Below are positions 35,474 through 47,560 of a DNA stretch of 64,000 nucleotides, in pieces. This DNA comes from Macrolepiota albuminosa (taxonomy: Eukaryota; Basidiomycota; Agaricomycetes; Agaricales; Agaricaceae). Both the position numbers and the translations under genes were made by a program. Positions within the stretch are counted from its first letter, which is position 1, and the number at the start of each line of letters is the position of its first letter. The stretch spans positions 124,001-188,000 of the forward strand of contig JAMWFC010000034.1 in NCBI GenBank assembly GCA_027475525.1, written 5' to 3'. A model generated the notes under the pieces. It was given only the letters and a program-made list of their open reading frames with translations, made no database searches and had not been told where the DNA came from.

Positions 35474-36811
35474 CTAAAATAGATAAATTGTGCATGCTAA
35501 GATCAGATTGTCAGCACTAAGGTGTCCAAAGCCAGTGCTGAGCCTGCTGTGGCCTGCTATTGATGTATCTAGCCTGTGTGGGGTCTTATCAACACACTGA
35601 AGGAAAATATGCCAAATAATTTGCTGAGAAGCTATTGACAGTACTTTGGATATACTTGAAAAGACCTCCAAACCATATATATAATGGCCAAAGTGATGCA
35701 GTCTCAAAATTGGCAAGATGCATTGAGTCAGAATATAGCATAAGTAGAACAACAGCTGTTTCTAAACTATCTCCATCTGGTGGAATGTTTTTTTCCATAT
35801 TCAAGAATTCATCTAAAGTATAAGCTTCACTATAAATACATTGTTCTGATTCAGTTGCAGATGGTTTCCAAAACTGCTGAAATCCATGTCAGTGAACTTT
35901 TTTTGCTGTAACACTTTGAGCTACAGATTTAAATACTTCTACAATATCATGATAGAAAAAGTCAATTTGAAAAGTAAGTGCATCTTTCTCTGATCAATAT
36001 GATTGTTGAGTAAAGAGAAGAGAAAGATAAACTGAAGCTTTTTTCTAGATATCACTGATTGCACATGAAGGAAGAGCTGAAGAATCTACATTGCTTTCAC
36101 TTGTTGGCAGATTATCCAAATACCTATTCTCACAAGCTGCACTAAAGCCTTCAAAATCTCCAGGCTTGAAGTCTGGTGCAAGAATCACATAGACAAGCTG
36201 TTCAAGAGATGCCAGAGCAAGAGCTTTGAATATATAAAACCATGACATAAGTTGGAACATAGAGGCATTTAGAAAGGGATAGAAAAACAAAGTTTCTGCA
36301 TTAGGCTGTTTCAAGACTTCCAATGCAGTAGAACCAAAGCCAGCAAGAGAATTGTCTGGCTCTATATCTGCATCTTCATGCAAGAATGTAGGTGCATCAG
36401 CAACATTGTGTATAGTGAGATCTTGATCTTGATCTCATGCTGGGGGAATATGATAATGTTGGAACAAACCAAGTTCATCACATTCTGTATTGAATAGTTT
36501 TGATGATAAAAGTTGTTCAGAAAATTCCTGAGGCACAGAATCTACATGTTACCTTTTGCTATCTTGAATCTCAGCTTGGTGCTGGTACTGCTCAGCAAAT
36601 TGACAAAGAGAATGTGCAGGACATGGTTTGGATGGTAAAAAATTAACAAGGTGAGAAGGAGGATGCCAAGAACACCCTTAACATGTGAACATGTGAGAAC
36701 AGGTGGATCATTGAAATCTTCTTGTAATGGTATAAAATCAGGTAAACCAAGCTCACTTGCAGATAGAGAATTAATTATAGGTTTCTCATCAACTGGTACA
36801 ATACCTGGCAA
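35474..36811 (-). pseudogene. Plavaka (CACTA-like) transposase fragment
   Basis: Minus-strand text reads FEGFSAACENRYLDNLPTSE (near 36130), HGFQQFWKPSATESEQCIYS (near 35860), EKNIPPDGDSLETAVVLLML (near 35770), then YSDSMHLANFETASLWPLYI with WFGGLFKYIQS and YLAYFPSV (to about 35590). In Plavaka transposases the conserved form is YSDxTHLANFGxASLWPxYLxFGNxSKY followed by AYIPSLP. Stops and frame changes break it, and the DDE core beyond this block is absent. The fragment at 36811-36542 is in the right place for the N-terminal region but is not diagnostic. Confidence 0.7.
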
Positions 36812-39700
36812 GTGGGTGATATTGGAAGTCTGGGATGGACAGTTACAGAAAGTTTACAATTGCCTCAATTCTAATGATCACTTATACTGGTTGATTCCTC
36901 ATCACTTGATTCATCTCAACCAGTAAGATTGGTCCTTTTTCATTGAGGACACCAAATTTAGTGGTTTGTAACAGTACAAGAATTGGAAAAGGATTTTTTA
37001 CAATATAAGCAGCAGAACATGTTAAACTTAGGCTAGTGATAGATTCAGTGCAAAAGAATAGATTGGTAGCTACACATGATGTAGTAGTTTATATACCAAG
37101 ATCCTGTGATGCTGGAAGAGGCCAGAAAGCCAAATGCAGATAATGTGGAAAGCTTAAGTGCCAGTTGATGAGATATTGTGACCACTTGCAATCATGATAA
37201 GTAGTGGACCAGCCTGTGATGGCCTGAATTTGAGTTATTATTCAGTCATATAGGCAACATGTCTCTGCATTAAACCATCATTGATTGTTGAGTGGAAACA
37301 TGAATATAAAAGTAAGCACTTGCCTCAATTTTTTCTGTTTTTCAGTGCTCTGAAACAACCCCTGCAGTGGCATGTCTGGTATAGTACCTAGGGACTTGGG
37401 GCCCTGATATCCTGATGCCACTGGTATTTACAGCTTTTTGTACCCAATGATGTTGTTTTAGCAGGGTATCATACCACTAACAATAAGTACTTTGCCAATT
37501 CAACCATTCCATCCACAGAAGCTGATTTATTACTCCTCAGCTAAAACAACAGATGAGAAACTGACATCAGAAAATTGGGACCTCTGAAGCATCTGGCCCA
37601 CCAAAACTCAAATGTTCAACTCTACATACACACTCTCACTGATTCACTTTCAAAGAATTGCAATGTCCAGCTCCATCATGAAATCACTTCTAAAGCATTT
37701 ACACAGGGACTTGAGAAACTCCTTACTAATGAGGTACATTTGTTTGTTGTCATTATTCCATCTTGTCACTCAATCCTTGTGCAGACAACACATGAGAAAG
37801 TCAGAAGATGAAATTTGGTGGAAAGAAAAGAAGAAGCTTCAATGTGTGATTGTAATATCCATCTAAGACAAAGGCAGACAAAGTCAGTGGACAGCCTTCA
37901 CACCCCCAGGAGGCTCATTGTCATATGGTATTGGCTCTGCTATGGTTGCAGGAGACAAGCATCCTGTTTCTGCACTAAAGTATCAATCTAAATATGTCCT
38001 GCCTGTATGCCATCTCCTCCACCTGCATCACCTTTAGTACACAGTCTCAGCCTCAGTCCCAGGTGCAGATGCAGCCTCCCATACTTTCCATTGCAATCAA
38101 ATTCTAGATCTTCATCAATGTACTTGATCCCTGCATTTTTGATTCTCAAAAGATGTTCTGGGTTGTGATCAATGTGTAGCACCAGAGAATATAACTGTCT
38201 CCTCTCACTAGACACCAGAAGCAGATGAGGAAGAACAGAAAAGAGGCACAGAACAAGAATGATGGATCTGGAAAGACTATTGAGATCAAATATTTGCAGG
38301 CAGAATCAGATTCTGATTGAAGGTGCCAATTAGCTTTTCAAGTTAACCCTACTTAGCCAAGGTTGGACTGTCAGTTCTCTTTCTCACTCTCTACTCTGAC
38401 CATTTTCTAAGGCCTTGGCAAATGTGCAAGCCTCCATGGGCATCCAGCTGTCCTAGCCTTCCCCTGCCAAAGACATAGACACAGCCAAAGGTACTGCAGA
38501 AGATGACCTCCCCCCTGCAATCATCACCACCATCAATGAGACTCATCAACCCCTTTTGGGCCTCTGCAAGAAGAGAAAGCCTCTCCATGGCTACTCCTTC
38601 CCTGCTAATGTCAAGGCCTTTACTCTCAAGCACACCATTTCTCTTCTCTACTCTGCCTTGCCCACTAGTGTTACAAGCCTTGCCATCTCCTACCTTGCTC
38701 ATTTTCAGTTCTTAACTAGAGGCAATAACAAGATTGTTCAGTTGTATAATTGTGACACTAACAAGGTCCTTGTGTCTCTCAAGAATATTTGACTACTCAT
38801 CAGGTGCAGTCTGTAGCTTAGGAACTCACAGCAAGCACAACTACGGTTTCACAAGCTGCAAGTACAGGTTTACTATTGCCTCTCTGCTTTCATGATGCTG
38901 ATGTGTCTCCTTCTTAAGAAGTCCATGCCACCACTGCATCTTGGGCATGCTAGACATAGAAACAAAGGTACTGAAGAGCACTGCATGAAATGTGAATTAA
39001 GAATTGAGCTACTCAATCAGATGTGATTGTATTTTGTGTATATACTCCTTTCTTGCACTTTACAAAGAATTTTATCAAGCTGCTCAAAGTTTGCTTTTCT
39101 ATTGCAATATATGAGGAAGCTCAGACTGTTTTGTCAATAGATTGACCTTACCATAATGGTCATGTGATTTATTCAAGTTTGTCTGGACAATGCCTATGTA
39201 AGCAGAGTTCTGTTTTCTATCTCACCACACTCTTGACCTGCCATCATGCCTCAGTCCAGTAGGGATCTGCTGAGAGGTTCAGCAGGGAAAGAACTGTAAG
39301 TTCAAGTCTGTGATTTCACACATGTATTTTTTCTTTCTTGTTGTACTAATTAAGAATGCAGGAATGATCCTCTCGCACCATTCTTTAATGTTGGAAAATT
39401 AATCTCACATGTTGTCAATCTGTTCTTTGAGCTGAACACAGTTTTTGTCAAGGGTCTTGTCACATTGGAAAATGGAAACAATTTTAGCAGGATATCAGTG
39501 GTTAACTAGTCAAGTATCACCATATTGGAATCAACACCATCAACCAGCCTATTCATGACAATAATTCTGACAGAGGAGTTGAGAACAATCTTGGCAGCAA
39601 TGGTAGTGATAAACTTTCTTTTGCTTGCAAGCATGTGAGGTGCCCGATAGTTGAGGATGATGATGAGTAAGTGACTACTGATGAACTTGGACTTGGTATT
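36812..39700. other. Degraded coding remnants, not recognised
   Basis: Two stretches look coding but match nothing I know. Minus 38215-37988 reads GKYGRLHLHLGLRLRL...GGGDGIQAGH. Plus 38500-38790 reads GLCKKRKPLHGYSFPANVKA and on. Both are broken and CpG-poor. No repeats with clear ends were found. Confidence 0.3.
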
Positions 39701-39719
39701 TCTCAAGGACTCTGATAAG

Positions 39720-40089
39720 TATCGAGGATTTTTCCGACATTGGCGACTTATTCCAACAAACCGGGTCAAAGATCCCGAACATACCCTCATAATATGCTTG
39801 TCTTTCCTTGTTCATATACTCTCTTTATTTTTCCTACTCTTGACCCTGCATCTCCAGCTTTTGTTACCCGTTATCACCCGCATTACATATATTCGCATAG
39901 TTACGTAGTGCCTACTTCAGACGTGTCCGAATACACTCTGAGGTAAGGCTCAACTCACTATACAACAATACCTAGTACTTGCATTACCTAGTTTCTGTTC
40001 TTTTTACTAGGTGAATAAAATCATTATAGAGACGTGTCCGAATACGCTCTGAGTTTCTGTTCTTTTTACTGGCGCGTTACAACTCTATC
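39720..40089 (+). other. CpG-retaining gene fragment with intron and an adjacent intron-less duplicate
   Basis: An open frame (39740-39946) ends in DVSEYTL and runs into a candidate intron 39943-39991 (GTAAGG...TACCTAG, 49 nt), after which it reads SFCSFY and stops at TAG. At 40031-40072 the 42 nt around that junction recur without the intron (ACGTGTCCGAATACGCTCTG then AGTTTCTGTTC), with one transition on each side. The function of the peptide is unknown. Confidence 0.5.
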
Positions 40090-40275
40090 AATCAATGTAT
40101 ACTACGTGCGATAGGCTGTGTGACAAGCGCAAGACTGTGGATCAAGAGAAGGTACATGGCAAAAAGTATGTCGAAGTTAAAGAAGATTGATAGATCAGGC
40201 ATGGATTTGTATCACAACAGTAGGTCAAAAGACTAAGTGAAGACTATCCAAAGATTTTCATTGGATAAATAGAAC

Positions 40276-41556
40276 CTAAAGCTTGCTTTGTACTTTCCTC
40301 TGCCTGAGGCAATCATTAGAATAATTTAGCACATGCAATGACGTTAAAAGAGCTGACTGAGGCAACAGTACGATATTCCTGCTCTTCTGAATTTTTAACC
40401 CATCGGTACCAAAGTACCTGGGACTTTCAAAGTGCCAACTCTGGTTTGCCATTACCCAATTTCCCAATCCGTCGATGTAATGGCTAACTTTGGCATCAAG
40501 TTCTGTTCCAAAAGAAGGGACGACCTTCGTATCCGCCAAAAAGCTCTTTTCAAGCTTCAAATGGTGATCACCAACCCATTTAATTGCTTCTGTCAGGTCT
40601 AGTTGTTTGTGATACATGAGGATTGTTACGATGTTGTGACGATCGTTTCCACCAGCTTGTTCAACGTTGTAAGAACACATGTCCTGATATAAAGCAATAA
40701 GAACCAATACATGGAAAGCCACATAATCCACACATTACAGAGGCCGATCATGTCAGCGCTGGCATCTTCTAGTCTTTTGATAATTGGATCCTCAAATACT
40801 TCATCGGGGAGTTCGAGATCAAAGTGTAGCAGTACGAATGAGGGCATGGTTCCGACAGTTTGACGTCGAAGTAGGAAATATTCATCTACACCTCTTATGT
40901 GATTCTCAGCACGATCACAAGCCTCCTGGACAACCGCTGCGGTGTATAAGTCAAATTTGGCAATAAATCGACGGCGTGCGGACAAAGAAGCACACTTCAT
41001 GGCTACCTCTGAGAATCTATTCACAGATGAAATCGACGGTGAATACGATAAGGGTTTTAAACGTACTGTCGAGCGATTTAACCCATAACGTATTCTCCAG
41101 AGGGTCTCGGCTTTTTTGGATTGCGTAGTGCATCCATGACTACTGTGGCCAATTGTTGAGCTTCTTGTGCCGTCACATTGTCGGTATCCAAATCAAACAG
41201 GAAGAAAAGGTTCATGAGATCGCAACCCGCCCGTACTCGGTCTGTTATGGCAGGGAAAAAGAAATTTCGCACATTCAAAGTTGAACCGATCATACCTGCA
41301 CTCTCTAAAGCATATGCCAAGCACGCCAGCAATTCTGATAATATTACACGAGGTCAGAACAGCAAAGGTAAATGGATAATGTCACCGACCGAAATTGCAC
41401 GCTCCAAAAGCTCGCTGAGCATCAGGGGGAAGGGCTCTGAACTTTCGAAACCATGAAGAAGACTCCGCTTTAGCCTGGCGATAAGATGTGTGTATCTTCC
41501 TCTTCCATGGCCAGTGAACAAGAGTTTCCGGAAGAGTAAATTCGAGAGCTGGAAGT
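40276..41556 (-). pseudogene. Sesquiterpene synthase with one in-frame stop
   Basis: Exons on the minus strand: 41556-41390, 41334-41296, 41241-41067, 41016-40734 and 40683-40276, with introns of 50-55 bp whose phases all agree. The product (about 357 residues) has LPETLVHWPWKR at the start, GCDLMNLFFLFDLDTD (first metal-binding motif, here D-L-D-T-D rather than the usual D-E/D-x-x-D), then RRFIAKFDLYTAAVV, RRQTVGTMPSF, the NSE motif NDMCSYNVE (N, D, S and E all kept, formed across the last intron) and SPRYFG (the C-terminal Arg-Tyr pair). Such enzymes cyclise farnesyl diphosphate in the cytosol. A TAA at 41080-41078 sits where relatives have Glu (EYVMG-stop-IARQ). The first coding exon with the Met is not resolved. 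It is a very recent pseudogene, or a sequencing error. Confidence 0.85.
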
Positions 41557-42395
41557 CTATTATCATAAGCCTTCCTTGTACGCAATTTCCCTCACCCTCA
41601 TAGGTTGTTTCTGTGACTACACTCTCGGGACAGAGAGAAGGGCGGAAGCGGACAAGACCCGATACGGGAGATGGTGGCAAGGACACAGTCGGTTGGGTCT
41701 GGGGTGAACACGCTGGTTCTCTAGGAACGATGAGTCGAGAGAATTGGTACAAATGGCGGGTATACTTTCGACGCGAGGACGTCATCATTATAACCTTAGT
41801 GTTGGGAGGGAGCATCGAAATTTCGAATGAGTTTGTCACTATGAGACTCACTCCGTCGGGAGGCTCTACTTTATAACAACTCCCGATAGCTCCTCTTGGT
41901 ATGAGGCTATTCATGAATCGCATAATTTTTAGATAGCCAGATGATCTGAATCCACAGAACGAGAACCCACCATGAACAACATGGGTAACAGGTTTTTGGC
42001 TGTGTACACTCCACTTTGATAGATTGATTGTAAACGATTTGACGCCCTTTTTTCTACAAAAAAAAAAAAAAACAGCACACACTGCAGAGGTTGCAACCGT
42101 AGGTGAGATTCAAAAACAGGAAACCTTTATGACTTCTGGAGGATGTGACCTAACTTACGGTCGGGCATGACAAGATGATCTTTGAAACTTGAGGATTAAT
42201 ATTGCAGTCCACAGTTACAGTCGAAAGGAATTCCAACAATTGCTGGAACGCCGAGCACAACTTGTTTATATCTGTAGATTTTACGTCATAACGTCTCGGT
42301 TTGAAGATGTAGCCTTACTAAAGAAGTTAAGAAAGACTCTGGAGACATTACTGAAATAGTCTTAACTTGGGCGCTTAAGGTTTTTTTTTGATTGG
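41557..42395. other. Region upstream of the terpene synthase
   Basis: CpG-rich unique DNA. It should contain the first exon and promoter of the synthase. The 242-codon minus frame at 42082-41354 overlaps the first resolved exon in another frame and is not a gene. A poly(A) tract of 15 lies at 42058-42072. Confidence 0.4.
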
Positions 42396-42790
42396 GCGTT
42401 CACAACAATACCTCATGGATAGAGCTGTCACGACCATCTACATCAGTAATTATGCTGGGAAAGATGTCATCTTCACCTTGAGCAACCGCTTCTGCTGCTG
42501 ATCGCATATCTATGCCATTTGGGGTCAGGCATATCAAAATGGAGGCACTAGTTTCTGTTTCAGCATCATCTAAGTCATGAGACAGAGGCGCGTCCAGAAT
42601 ACTAGGGCTTCAACAGAAACTCGCACAAGATCAGGTGTAAAGGGGTTACCTGCTCCCTACATGTTGAGGGCTGCCAGTACATGCAGAAACAATGTGGATC
42701 CAGGCGATAGGCTGTCCTCCTGTCCCTCTATGCAGCGCTTATTACATGGGAATTGTAGATAAGCGCTACAGCATACGTCATGGTCGTATG
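42396..42790 (-). pseudogene. Broken gene fragment of unknown family
   Basis: The minus strand reads GQEDSLSPGSTLFLHVLAAL, then NM-stop-GAGNPFTPDLVR, VSVEALVFWTRL, then after a frame change DLDDAETETSASILICLTPN and AQGEDDIFPSIITDVDGRDS, ending at a possible donor site (GAG, then GTATTG). The text is clearly protein-like and CpG is retained, but one stop (TAG for Gln) and one frameshift break it. I do not recognise the family. An intron could explain the frame change but not the stop. Confidence 0.45.
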
Positions 42791-42799
42791 TTTGCTATA

Positions 42800-43933
42800 A
42801 CCTTAAGCCCCCATGCCGATTCTGTTTCTTACTAGTCAGGCCTCCCCCATATTATTGAAGTGAGGTCCCACGATGGGCCCGGTCTCCGCCTGCATCAGCG
42901 GCTAATCGCTCTATTTGGGAATGAGATCAGGTGTTCGGCCATACTATGCCTCTCCTGATGTTCGGATATCCCTCTTGAGTCAGACAAAATCGATTTCTGC
43001 CCCAACCAGCCATATTTAGCACTAGTAACTTTGACAGTAGAGGTGTTATATGTTACCTGAGGTGACTTCAGGTAAACTTTACCTAAAATATGGTCTAGTT
43101 GTTGTGTCCCGTCGTCAAGGATGGTGAAAGTAACTGTCACACTCGCCGAGACGTGGCAGAGTGGAGTTTGTCATTCTGGTTGACACATTCAGACTGAGTT
43201 GCGTTCTGCTGGATTCCAAATTCTTGCTAGCGGACTTTGAATGACAAGCTCACTAAGTAGTGACAATCTGTGACATCTGACTCAGAGGGCCATCCAAAAC
43301 ATCAGGGGAGGCATAGTATGCCAAGCTGGCCTAATCTGAACTCCATCTGATGCAACCCCCTCCTAGTGCTTCTTGGTAAATTGGCACCTTTTCTCTTCTA
43401 CACACTACAGGTCTTTAGTGCATCCTGAAGGGCCCACCATTCTTAAAGTTGATGGACTAGTCCCCAGGTTCCTTGCATGCTGATGTGTTGGTTTTACATG
43501 ATCAATACTTGGTCCTTCCAATTTTCCTGGAGTCCTCTTTTGTTGTGAGAGGCTATATGCCTTGCCAGCTAGCCCCAGCATGAGAAAAGGCAGGTTGACA
43601 TATAATGACTTTCTCCACTTTCCTTTTTGGGCATATTAGTATACTGGCAGGGATGTGGGATGAGATACCCAACCATCTCATCTTCACACCTAGCCCTATA
43701 CAATTTTCTTTGCAATAACTAAGTTGATGTTTCCTCTGCTTGCCTCAATGTCAGACAGAATTCTCTGTTGTCAACTATTTGTAGACCTGGCCTTCTCATA
43801 ATTCATCTACTACAGTGTGCAATACCAAATCTCCTTATCAAACCACCTTGTCAGGTGCTATGGCCAGCAGTCCTCTTTTGAGGAATGATTTACTTCTTAA
43901 CACTGAGGTCCCAAGTCCCACTCCAAACAACAT
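42800..43933. other. Transition from gene island to repeats; no gene recognised
   Basis: The minus frame 43140-42895 (81 codons) has no domain. From about 43180 the sequence is CpG-poor and CT-rich with no recognisable coding. Confidence 0.35.
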
Positions 43934-43972
43934 CTATATAGAATGGGACAACCATTTCGTGGGAATGATGTG

Positions 43973-44002
43973 CTTAGTCAGTTTTGACAGTTTCTGACTA
44001 AG
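43973..44002 (+). repeat. Helitron 3 5' subterminal hairpin
   Basis: CTTAGTCAG pairs with CTGACTAAG around a 12-nt loop, about 40 nt inside the element. The tandem Helitron 4 has TTAGTCAG/CTGACTAA around a 2-nt loop at 48920-48937, so the stem is kept while the loop differs. Confidence 0.7.
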
Positions 44003-44412
44003 GCTGACAAAGGCTGACCAAGAACCTTCCTTTTAGGGTAACAACATAAGAGTTGGCTCATTTGAGTATTAAAAAATTCCAAGAAAATCACTAAAAATTC
44101 AGGAAAAATTCAGGAACTAATGATACACCGATTTAGATTTTCTTTTGAGATTTATAAATGCTTAAATAAGTCTGAAGTTTTCAAGAAAAATTCAATTGGT
44201 GTGTTTTTCAGAAGATGTTAGTGAAAATGCTCAAATAATTCCAGGAAAATCAACAGAAATTCAGGAAAAATTCAAGGGCTACTGATATACTGATTTTTGT
44301 TTTTTTGGAGATTTATAAATGCTGAATAAGATGTGAAAAATTCAAGAAAAATTCAATTTAGCTTATAATAATGCTTTGAGAGTTGTGGATTAAGCATTGA
44401 GTTGTGAAATGC
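44003..44412 (+). repeat. Helitron 3 leader with repeated AAAATTCA units
   Basis: Two units of about 170 bp share TTTATAAATGCTTAAATAAG-like text and CAGGAAAAATTCA/CAAGAAAAATTCAATT. Related units stand in the Helitron 4 leader (54300-54600). No coding. Confidence 0.6.
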
Positions 44413-44512
44413 NNNNNNNNNNNNNNNNNNNNNNNNNNNNNNNNNNNNNNNNNNNNNNNNNNNNNNNNNNNNNNNNNNNNNNNNNNNNNNNNNNNNNNNN
44501 NNNNNNNNNNNN
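44413..44512. other. Assembly gap, exactly 100 N
   Basis: A run of exactly 100 N replaces the N-terminal coding part of Helitron 3. The round number suggests a scaffolding gap of unknown true size; in Helitron 1 the missing part is about 1.8 kb. Confidence 0.95.
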
Positions 44513-47406
44513 AACAGGAAGGAGTTGCTGCAATTATACCAGGAGATGGTTCTGAAGAACGATCAGATCACCGTGACATAGTCCTGCATTTGCATGGAGG
44601 TCAATTGAAGCAAATCAGCCATCTACACTCCTATTACACTCCTTTGCATTACACTATCATATTTCCAACTGGAGAACCTGGATTTCATACCGATATTCAA
44701 TCTCAATTTGGACCAGCAAGAGAACAAAGAGCCAAAAAAGTTAGCCAAACTGCATATTATGCATATAGGCTGCAGCAAAGAGCTTTGGAAGCTAACGCTG
44801 CATTGCTTTGGAGTGGCAGACTGTTCCAGCAATATGTTGTAGATGCATGGGCATCAACTGAGCAGAACAAGCTCAATTGGGTCCGACACAATCAAAAGAA
44901 GATTAGGGCTGAAGTCTATCAAGGAGTGGTTGATGCGGCTACTGGAGATGAAGACTTATGCAGGCAAAGCCGACGTGTGGTCCTTCCCTCTTCACATGTT
45001 GAAAGTGAACGACATATGCAGCAACTATTCCAGGACTCTATGGCTATTTGCAGGCATTTCCACAAACCAGATCTCTTCATCACTATGACTGCCAATCCAA
45101 AGTGGCCAGAAATTGAAGAGGCTCTGTTGAAAGAACCTATGGTTAATGGAAAGAGGCAAACAGCTTCTGACCATCCAGATATTGTTGCCAGAGTATTTGA
45201 ACTCAAGAAGAATGCTCTTTTGAAGGACATAAAAGATGGTCTATTTGGAAAATGTGTGGCATCTGTCCATACCATTGAATTTCAAAAGAGGGGACTTCCA
45301 CATATACATATCTTGATCTTTTTCCATCATCATGACAAGATCAAAGATGCAGCTCATGTGGACACTATTGTTTCTGCTCAAATTCCTGATCCAGTGACTC
45401 AGCCTCAATTGTATCAGGTATTGGCTTTGCTTGAATTATCAATGCAGTGACTGACCTTTGTTATTAGGTTGTTACTACCAATATGGTTCATGGTCCATGT
45501 GGAGCAGATTTTCCCAATGCCAAGTGCATGGTAGATGGCAAATGTTCTAAGAGATATCCCAAGGAATTTCAGCAGGCTACACAGTATGGTGATGATGGCT
45601 ATCCCCAATATGCCAGACCTAACAATGGCCGCTTTTTTGAAAAGCATGGTCGTCGTTATGACAATCGTAATGTTGTCCCATACAATCCATATCTCTCAGC
45701 CAAATTTCAATGTCATATCAATGTGGAAGTCTGTGCTTCAGTGGATGCAATCAAATACATTCACAAGTACATCTACAAGGGCCATGATAGGACAACTTTG
45801 GAGATTGCTAGGGAGAAGAGGGATGAAATCAAGGAACACTTGGATGCCAGATACATTTCTGCTTCTGAGGCTTGCTGGCACATCTTTGAATTCAACATGC
45901 ATGCTGAATATCCTTCAGTATACAGATTGCCTGTGCACTTGAAAAACCAGCATGAAGTCTATTTCCCAGATGATGAACTGATACAGGTGGTGGCTGCTAG
46001 ACCTAATGCAGACAAGACTGCACTCACAGCTTAGTTTGAAGCCAATATCAGGTTTCCCAATAATAACACCACTTATCAGAACTTTCCAACCAAGTTTCTT
46101 TATGAGGCATCTAAACGAAATTGGAAGGAGAGACAGAGAGGTACAGCAATTGGGAGGATGTATTTTGCATCACCAAGACAGGGAGAAAGGTTCTATCTTA
46201 GGATGCTCTTGACTGTTGTGACCAATGCAACTTCATGGGCTGATTTCAGGACAGTCAATGGCCATACCTATCCAACTTATCAGGAAGCATGCAAGGCTCT
46301 AGGTCTTTTGGAGGATGATGCAGAATAGAGGCAGTGTCTCACTGAAGCTGCTCCAATCCAACTAGGATCAGCTCTCAGACAGCTGTTTTGCACTATTCTA
46401 TTCCACTGTGCTCCTGCCACTCCTGAGACTCTATGGAATGAATTCAAGCATTCTATCTGTGATGATCTTCAACACAGATTGGAACATACTAGGCAGTACA
46501 GGGACTGGATCTTTACCAATGAGGATATTTATGACTATGGCCTTTATCTCATCAATGACACTTTGATGAATTTTGGGAAAACTCTGAAAGACTTTCCCAA
46601 CATGCCAGAGGCTCAACAGAATTGGAACATAGTTCCAGGTAATTGGCATTTGCATAAAAGATTGACTTGAATACTGATCATTCTTCTAGGCAATCGACTT
46701 TTAGAAGATGAAACTAATTATGATGTTGAAGAGCTCAAGCAAAGAGTGGAGAGGAACAAGGCCAAGTTCAATGTGGAACAACTGGAGACCTTTGATGCTG
46801 TCATGAACTCAGTGAACAACAATTTGGGCAGGATGCTATTTATTCACAGTGCTGGAGGATGTGGCAAAACCTTTGTCTGCAATACTCTGGCTGCTGCTAT
46901 TTGTTCTAATGGAGATGTGGCATTATGTGTAGCATCATCTGGCATTGCTGCCTTATTGTTGGAAGGGGGTAGGACAGCTCATTCAAGATTCAAAATTCCC
47001 ATTCCTGCTCTTGACACATCCATTGCCAATATCAAGAGAGGAACCCAGTTATCACAGCTCATACTTCGCACCAAAGTTGTTATTTGGGATGAAGTTCCAA
47101 TGCAACACAAAAATGCCATTGAATCTGTAGATCGTGGCTTCAGGGACATCTTTGATAACGACATTTCCTTTGGTGGAGTTACTGTGGTTTTTGGAGGGGA
47201 CTTTAGACAAACTCTTCCAGTGGTTCCACATGGACTCAGGCAGCAGATGATTGCTGCTTCACTCAAAAGGGGCTGACTTTGGGATCATATTCAAGTCCAC
47301 TACTTGGTCCAAAATATAAGATTGGATCAGACTGCAGAGAATATTGCTCATGCAGCTTGGTTGTTGGATGTTGGTGCAGGGAAAAATCTAGGACCTGGAG
47401 AAACAG

Positions 47407-47560
47407 TCAAACTGCCTGAAAGAATGATCTGTGATGACAATTCTATCACTGGATTGATTTCTTCCACATATCCTGATATTGGTTCAAACTGCCTGAAAGA
47501 ATGATCTGTGATGACAATTCTATCACTGGATTGATTTCTTCCACATATCCTGATATTGGT
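47407..47560. repeat. 77-bp tandem duplication (assembly overlap, no. 4)
   Basis: Positions 47407-47483 are repeated exactly at 47484-47560 inside the helicase gene. Collapsing them restores the frame through GAGKNLGPGETVKLPERM into NSITGLISS. Confidence 0.9.

Noticed and set aside
41354..42082. 242-codon minus-strand open frame
   Set aside because: It overlaps the first resolved exon of the terpene synthase in another frame and has no recognisable domain.
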